Part shown: piece after piece, positions 60,580 through 64,000 of the stretch
How the letters are laid out: every line of letters begins with the position of its first letter
Position numbering within the stretch: position 1 is the stretch's first letter
DNA from: Chitinophagales bacterium
GTDB lineage: Bacteria; Bacteroidota; Bacteroidia; Chitinophagales; Chitinophagaceae
NCBI GenBank assembly: GCA_020636495.1
Contig: JACJXQ010000008.1
Span: forward strand, 2,728,001-2,792,000
Direction of reading: 5' to 3'
Length of the DNA: 64,000 nucleotides
Translations under genes and position numbers: made by a program
The notes under the pieces: generated by a model
What the model was told of the DNA's origin: nothing
Seen by the model: the letters and a program-made list of their open reading frames with translations, nothing else
Database searches by the model: none

Positions 60580-61586
60580 TATTTATAATAGTCTTTATAC
60601 CAGTCTACAAATTTTTTCAATCCGGTGCGTATATCCACTACAGGCGAGAAACCTACAGTCTCCGTCAGGTGTGAGATGTCAGCATATGTTTCATACATAT
60701 CTCCGGGTTGCATGGGTTTATTCTCGATGATCGCCTTCTTGTCTATCAGTTCTTCAAGTATCCCTACAAACTCCATCAGCTTCACAGGCTTATGGTTACC
60801 TATATTGCACAACCTGTAAGGAGCAAAACTTTGCGAGATATCCAAGTCAGCCCCGATTCTTTCGGGTGATGACACAGGTGGCTTATCTATGAGGGCATCT
60901 ATAGTTTTCACTATATCGTCTACATAAGTAAAATCCCGGCTCAGATTGCCGTTATTGAATAAATGTATTGGCTCGCCTTTTGAGATACGCTCAGTAAACA
61001 GATAGTACGCCATATCCGGTCTGCCCCAGGGGCCATATACCGTAAAGAAACGCAAACCAGTGCATGGTATATTGTACAAAGCAGCATAGCTATGAGCCAT
61101 TGCTTCATTTGCCTTTTTAGTAGCTGCGTATAAAGAGATAGGATGATCTGTATGATCGTCTACGCTGAAAGGTATTTTCTGATTAGAACCGTAAACAGAG
61201 CTAGAAGATGCAAATATCAGGTGCTCAATCTTATGGTTCCTGCAGGCTTCCAATACATTCATAAATCCTACCACATTGCTATCTATATACTGGTATGGGT
61301 TTTTCAGGCTATATCTTACACCTGCCTGTGCTGCCAGGTTGATGACCACATCTATCTTATGATCTTCAAACACCTTATCAAAAGCAGGTTTATCACTAAT
61401 ATCAACCTGGTAAAATGTAAAATTATCATACGGAGCAAGCTGCGCTATCCTGTCACGTTTCAACTGAACGTTATAATATTCATTCAAAGAGTCAATACCG
61501 ATAACGGTATAACCCTTTTGTGCCAGCAATTCTGATGTATGATAACCAATAAACCCGGCTGCGCCTGTAACTAGTATCGTTTTCAA
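60579..61586 (-). CDS. UDP-glucuronate 4-epimerase-like NAD-dependent epimerase
   Basis: A 335-residue extended short-chain dehydrogenase: TILVTGAAGFIGYHTSELLAQKG is the NAD loop, IDSLNEYYNVQLKRDR is the block diagnostic of UDP-glucuronate 4-epimerases (NxYYxxxLK), FASSSSVYG and SLYAATKKANEAMAHSYAALY hold the Ser-Tyr-Lys active site, and LRFFTVYGPWGRPDMA follows. It turns UDP-glucuronate into UDP-galacturonate or a related epimer. The substrate could be glucuronate itself or a related uronic acid made in this locus. The gene overlaps asnB by four bases. Confidence 0.88.
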   Translation of the reverse strand: MKTILVTGAAGFIGYHTSELLAQKGYTVIGIDSLNEYYNVQLKRDRIAQLAPYDNFTFYQVDISDKPAFDKVFEDHKIDVVINLAAQAGVRYSLKNPYQYIDSNVVGFMNVLEACRNHKIEHLIFASSSSVYGSNQKIPFSVDDHTDHPISLYAATKKANEAMAHSYAALYNIPCTGLRFFTVYGPWGRPDMAYYLFTERISKGEPIHLFNNGNLSRDFTYVDDIVKTIDALIDKPPVSSPERIGADLDISQSFAPYRLCNIGNHKPVKLMEFVGILEELIDKKAIIENKPMQPGDMYETYADISHLTETVGFSPVVDIRTGLKKFVDWYKDYYK

Positions 61587-63409
61587 ATTGAGTATTTTTT
61601 ATTTGCCCAAACTGCAAGAACAAAAAACTGGTGTATCAGTTCCGGTTTGTCAGCAAGTAATTCTGAAGTTTCTTTATACGGTAATATATTATACAGGGCA
61701 CTCTGTTTATCGTGCACAAAATCCCCGTACATTTTCTGAAGTTTCGTTGATTCGCTCCAATGTGTACGACTCACTCCGAAGCCTTGTTTATCTCTCTTCA
61801 ATATCTTTTCCGGCATGTATTTACCCATGGCCTCCCTGAGTAATATCTTATCTGCTTTATCATCAATCTTCAAGTTACCAGGCATAGAAATGCAAAATTC
61901 AGCCAGGTTCACATCCAGGAAAGGTGCTCTCAGTTCAAGGCTGTTAGCCATAGCGGCACGATCTGTTTTCACTAATATATCGCCAGGCATGTAGTTTGCA
62001 ATATCTACTTTCATTGCGTCATTAATAGTATTATCCTGTTGCCAGAAACAATCCAGAGACTCTATACCCGGCAGGCCTAACCTTGTAGTAATACTCCTGT
62101 CAACGACACGATATGCGGCAGACTCTGCTACTGTGGGGTACAGCTTACTTCTTTGTATGCCGCTATACCTGTTTCGCCAGTCGCGCCCGGTAGATAGTTT
62201 TGCTTTTTCTTTTATTTTTTCTGAAACAGCCATGGCAAATGCAAAGCCCGACTTGATACTGCCGGCGCCTCTCAATGCTATTTCTTCCAGCATGGGTTTA
62301 TACCACCAAGTATATCCTCCCAGCAACTCATCTCCTCCATCTCCGGTAAGCGCTACTTTCCCAAACCTTCTTGCAGACTTGCATATCAGGTAAGTTGCAA
62401 TAGCCGATGAATCAGAAAAAGGCTCATCGTATATATCAGGAAGCTTCAGGAAAAGATCTTCAAAATTCGCTCCTTCTTCAAACAGCTCATGATGATCTGT
62501 CTTATACATATCAGCTGCCATCTTTGCATATGGCAACTCACTTACTTCGTTCTTATAGCCAAATGCCAGTGTTTTCAATTGCGGGTTTACCTTATGCGCC
62601 ACACTGACAACTGACGTAGAATCCAAACCACCGCTCAGAAATGCACATACATCTACATCCGCAACCATTTGCTTCTTAACTGCATCAGTGAACAATGCTT
62701 CAAACTTTTCCGCAGCATCAGACAGGCTGATATTTTCGGTAGTAGTTGTCGGATAATTCCAATAACGCTCAACATGCAGCGACCCATTACTGAAGGTCAG
62801 GTAGTGAGCAGGAGGTAATGAATGTACATTCTTATATATCGTCTTTACAGGACCGATATAACCATAACTCAGGTAGCGGCTGACAGCAGCAGCATCTATC
62901 TCTGGTTTTATCAACCCGCTGGCGATGATAGCCTTTATTTCTGAAGCGAAAACCAATTCATTATTTGCAGTTATTGCATAATAAAACGGCTTTTCGCCGA
63001 ACCTGTCGCGTGCGGCAAAAAACGATTGCTTTTCATTGTCCCACAAACCGAATGCGAACATACCCGGCAGCCTGTCCAGCATATCCGTACCATATTGCTG
63101 ATACAATGCAAGTATTACCTCTGTATCAGAAGTAGTGGCAAAGTCGTATTGCAACTGCTCGCGTATAGACTTATAACCGTAGATCTCTCCGTTGAATACA
63201 ATACCCGTCCGGGATTCTTTCCCCAGCATGGGCTGGTCACCGGAAACAAGGTCAACAATACTCAAACGATTATGTCCGAGCGTACAGTTATCGAAGTTAT
63301 AAATACCATTGCTGTCAGGCCCACGGTGATACATACTCTTAACCATACGTTCCTGAGCATCTCTGTATCTTGATGTATCCCTTGCTACTATTCCTGATAT
63401 ACCACACAT
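61583..63409 (-). CDS. asnB: Asparagine synthase (glutamine-hydrolysing) of the polysaccharide-locus type
   Basis: A 608-residue protein with both asparagine-synthase domains. The N-terminal class II glutaminase begins MCGISGI with the catalytic Cys2, and contains HRGPDSNGIY and RLSIVDLVSGDQPM. The C-terminal synthetase domain has the PP-loop VCAFLSGGLDSTSVVSVA and LTGDGGDELLGGY. Such AsnB copies are common in exopolysaccharide and exosortase loci, where they may amidate a carboxyl group of a uronic acid rather than make asparagine. Given the uronic acid genes around it, that role is plausible here. Its stop overlaps the epimerase start by four bases (ATGA). Confidence 0.9.
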   Translation of the reverse strand: MCGISGIVARDTSRYRDAQERMVKSMYHRGPDSNGIYNFDNCTLGHNRLSIVDLVSGDQPMLGKESRTGIVFNGEIYGYKSIREQLQYDFATTSDTEVILALYQQYGTDMLDRLPGMFAFGLWDNEKQSFFAARDRFGEKPFYYAITANNELVFASEIKAIIASGLIKPEIDAAAVSRYLSYGYIGPVKTIYKNVHSLPPAHYLTFSNGSLHVERYWNYPTTTTENISLSDAAEKFEALFTDAVKKQMVADVDVCAFLSGGLDSTSVVSVAHKVNPQLKTLAFGYKNEVSELPYAKMAADMYKTDHHELFEEGANFEDLFLKLPDIYDEPFSDSSAIATYLICKSARRFGKVALTGDGGDELLGGYTWWYKPMLEEIALRGAGSIKSGFAFAMAVSEKIKEKAKLSTGRDWRNRYSGIQRSKLYPTVAESAAYRVVDRSITTRLGLPGIESLDCFWQQDNTINDAMKVDIANYMPGDILVKTDRAAMANSLELRAPFLDVNLAEFCISMPGNLKIDDKADKILLREAMGKYMPEKILKRDKQGFGVSRTHWSESTKLQKMYGDFVHDKQSALYNILPYKETSELLADKPELIHQFFVLAVWANKKYSI

Positions 63410-63461
63410 ATGGTTCTGACTATCTTTTCTTTATATCCTTTCTACTGACATTATAGTATCA

Positions 63462-64000
63462 TCAGTTTTCACTGATGATATAATTGAGCATTGTTTGTTC
63501 AGGATGAAAATCATAACGCTCCTGTATCATCCTTAATGATGCCTGACCCCACTCTTCCCATTTATCTTTTTGCTGCCAGGCAGACTCTAATGCATCTGCA
63601 AACGATTGGTAACTGAATGGCTCGCAAAGCACACCATTTACCCCTGTTTCCAAATAATCAGGTATTGCCCCCATTCGTGTACCAACAGCCGGTCTGCCAC
63701 AGCACATGGCTTCAAAAAGTGTTATTGGCCCTGAATCTTGTCTTGAAGGAATCAGTAGCATGTGATTCTCCTCCCATATGCGCTCCATGCTTTTTTCATA
63801 ACCACGAAAACGCACTTTATCCTCAAGCCCGTAATAGGCGATCAGCTTTTTCAGGTATCCTTCATCTTGTCCTTTGCCATATATATTCAGCACAAAAGAC
63901 CTGTCTTTCCACTCTTTGCCCGACAATGCTTTTAATGCCACATCCTGTCCTTTATGTCTTATCGTCAATACACCTATTATAGCAAAATTCACGATAGCAT
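63462..64000 (-). CDS. Family 4 glycosyltransferase, C-terminal part (5'-truncated by the window edge)
   Basis: The frame is open to the edge at base 64000, so the gene starts beyond the window; a GTG at 63992 is not needed as a start. What is visible is the C-terminal GT-B domain: AIIGVLTIRHKGQDVALKAL, LNIYGKGQDEGYLKKLIAYYGLEDKVRFRGY and the nucleotide-sugar site PSRQDSGPITLFEAMCCGRPAV, in which Asp or Glu residues take the E-x7-E places. It ends at TAA-like stop near 63462 and is followed 52 bases later by asnB. It is one more transferase of the same polysaccharide operon. Confidence 0.85.
   Translation of the reverse strand, partial: AIVNFAIIGVLTIRHKGQDVALKALSGKEWKDRSFVLNIYGKGQDEGYLKKLIAYYGLEDKVRFRGYEKSMERIWEENHMLLIPSRQDSGPITLFEAMCCGRPAVGTRMGAIPDYLETGVNGVLCEPFSYQSFADALESAWQQKDKWEEWGQASLRMIQERYDFHPEQTMLNYIISEN

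Overview
This window looks like a chromosomal segment of a Bacteroidota bacterium, probably from the Chitinophagaceae or a near relative. Four things point there. There are type IX secretion proteins: a gliding-motility type C-terminal domain at the left edge and a secreted M43 protease with a sorting tail. There is a darA/darB pair of the flexirubin/dialkylresorcinol type. Shine-Dalgarno sequences are nearly absent. Perfect TAnnTTTG -7 promoter boxes sit upstream of many genes. I see no tRNA, rRNA, CRISPR array, transposase or complete prophage.

Left part (1-13.6 kb): the end of a large secreted adhesin-like protein; a minus-strand envelope operon (LptF/G-type permease, PAP2 phosphatase, ArnT/PMT-type glycosyltransferase); two small membrane proteins; a ParE-type toxin-antitoxin pair bracketed by a dispersed repeat; an FkbM methyltransferase; an ECF sigma factor followed by a protein built like an anti-sigma factor fused to an outer-membrane barrel; a queuosine-precursor transporter; a GNAT-like protein; a degenerate receiver-domain protein; and a DoxX protein.

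Middle part (13.7-37 kb): an RffA/WecE-type sugar aminotransferase, a GNAT protein, a TfoX-like protein, and a GxxExxY gene lying between two 92-bp direct repeats and 56-bp tandem arrays. An orphan terminase-small-subunit-like gene follows, with repeat DNA read in frame. Then come lysS, a DUF1684 protein, an M43 protease with a very large insertion inside its catalytic domain, darB-darA, an HtrA protease, fusA, a thioredoxin-like protein, a lipoprotein joining cytochrome c to a PHM-type copper monooxygenase, a BrkB-family membrane protein, a DPP-IV-type peptidase, clpS and a TrmH-family methyltransferase.

Right part (37-64 kb): about 27 kb of tightly packed minus-strand genes for a surface polysaccharide. 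They include a WecA/WbpL-type initiating transferase, many glycosyltransferases, a Wzy-like polymerase candidate, acyl- and carbamoyltransferases, two deacetylase families and nucleotide-sugar enzymes. A six-gene cassette resembles wbpB/wbpD/wbpE plus wbuX/hisH/wbuZ, so the repeat unit probably contains a 2,3-diamino-uronic acid with an acetamidino group. No Wzx flippase, Wzc/Wza export gene or UDP-GlcNAc 6-dehydrogenase is visible; they may lie beyond the right edge.

The stretches most worth a second look are the GxxExxY repeat locus (16.1-17.1 kb), the orphan terminase-like gene with in-frame palindromic repeats, the sigma factor with its double-membrane partner, the cytochrome c/copper monooxygenase fusion, the interrupted M43 protease and the acetamidino-sugar cassette. 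All family assignments come from reading motifs by eye; no database search was run.
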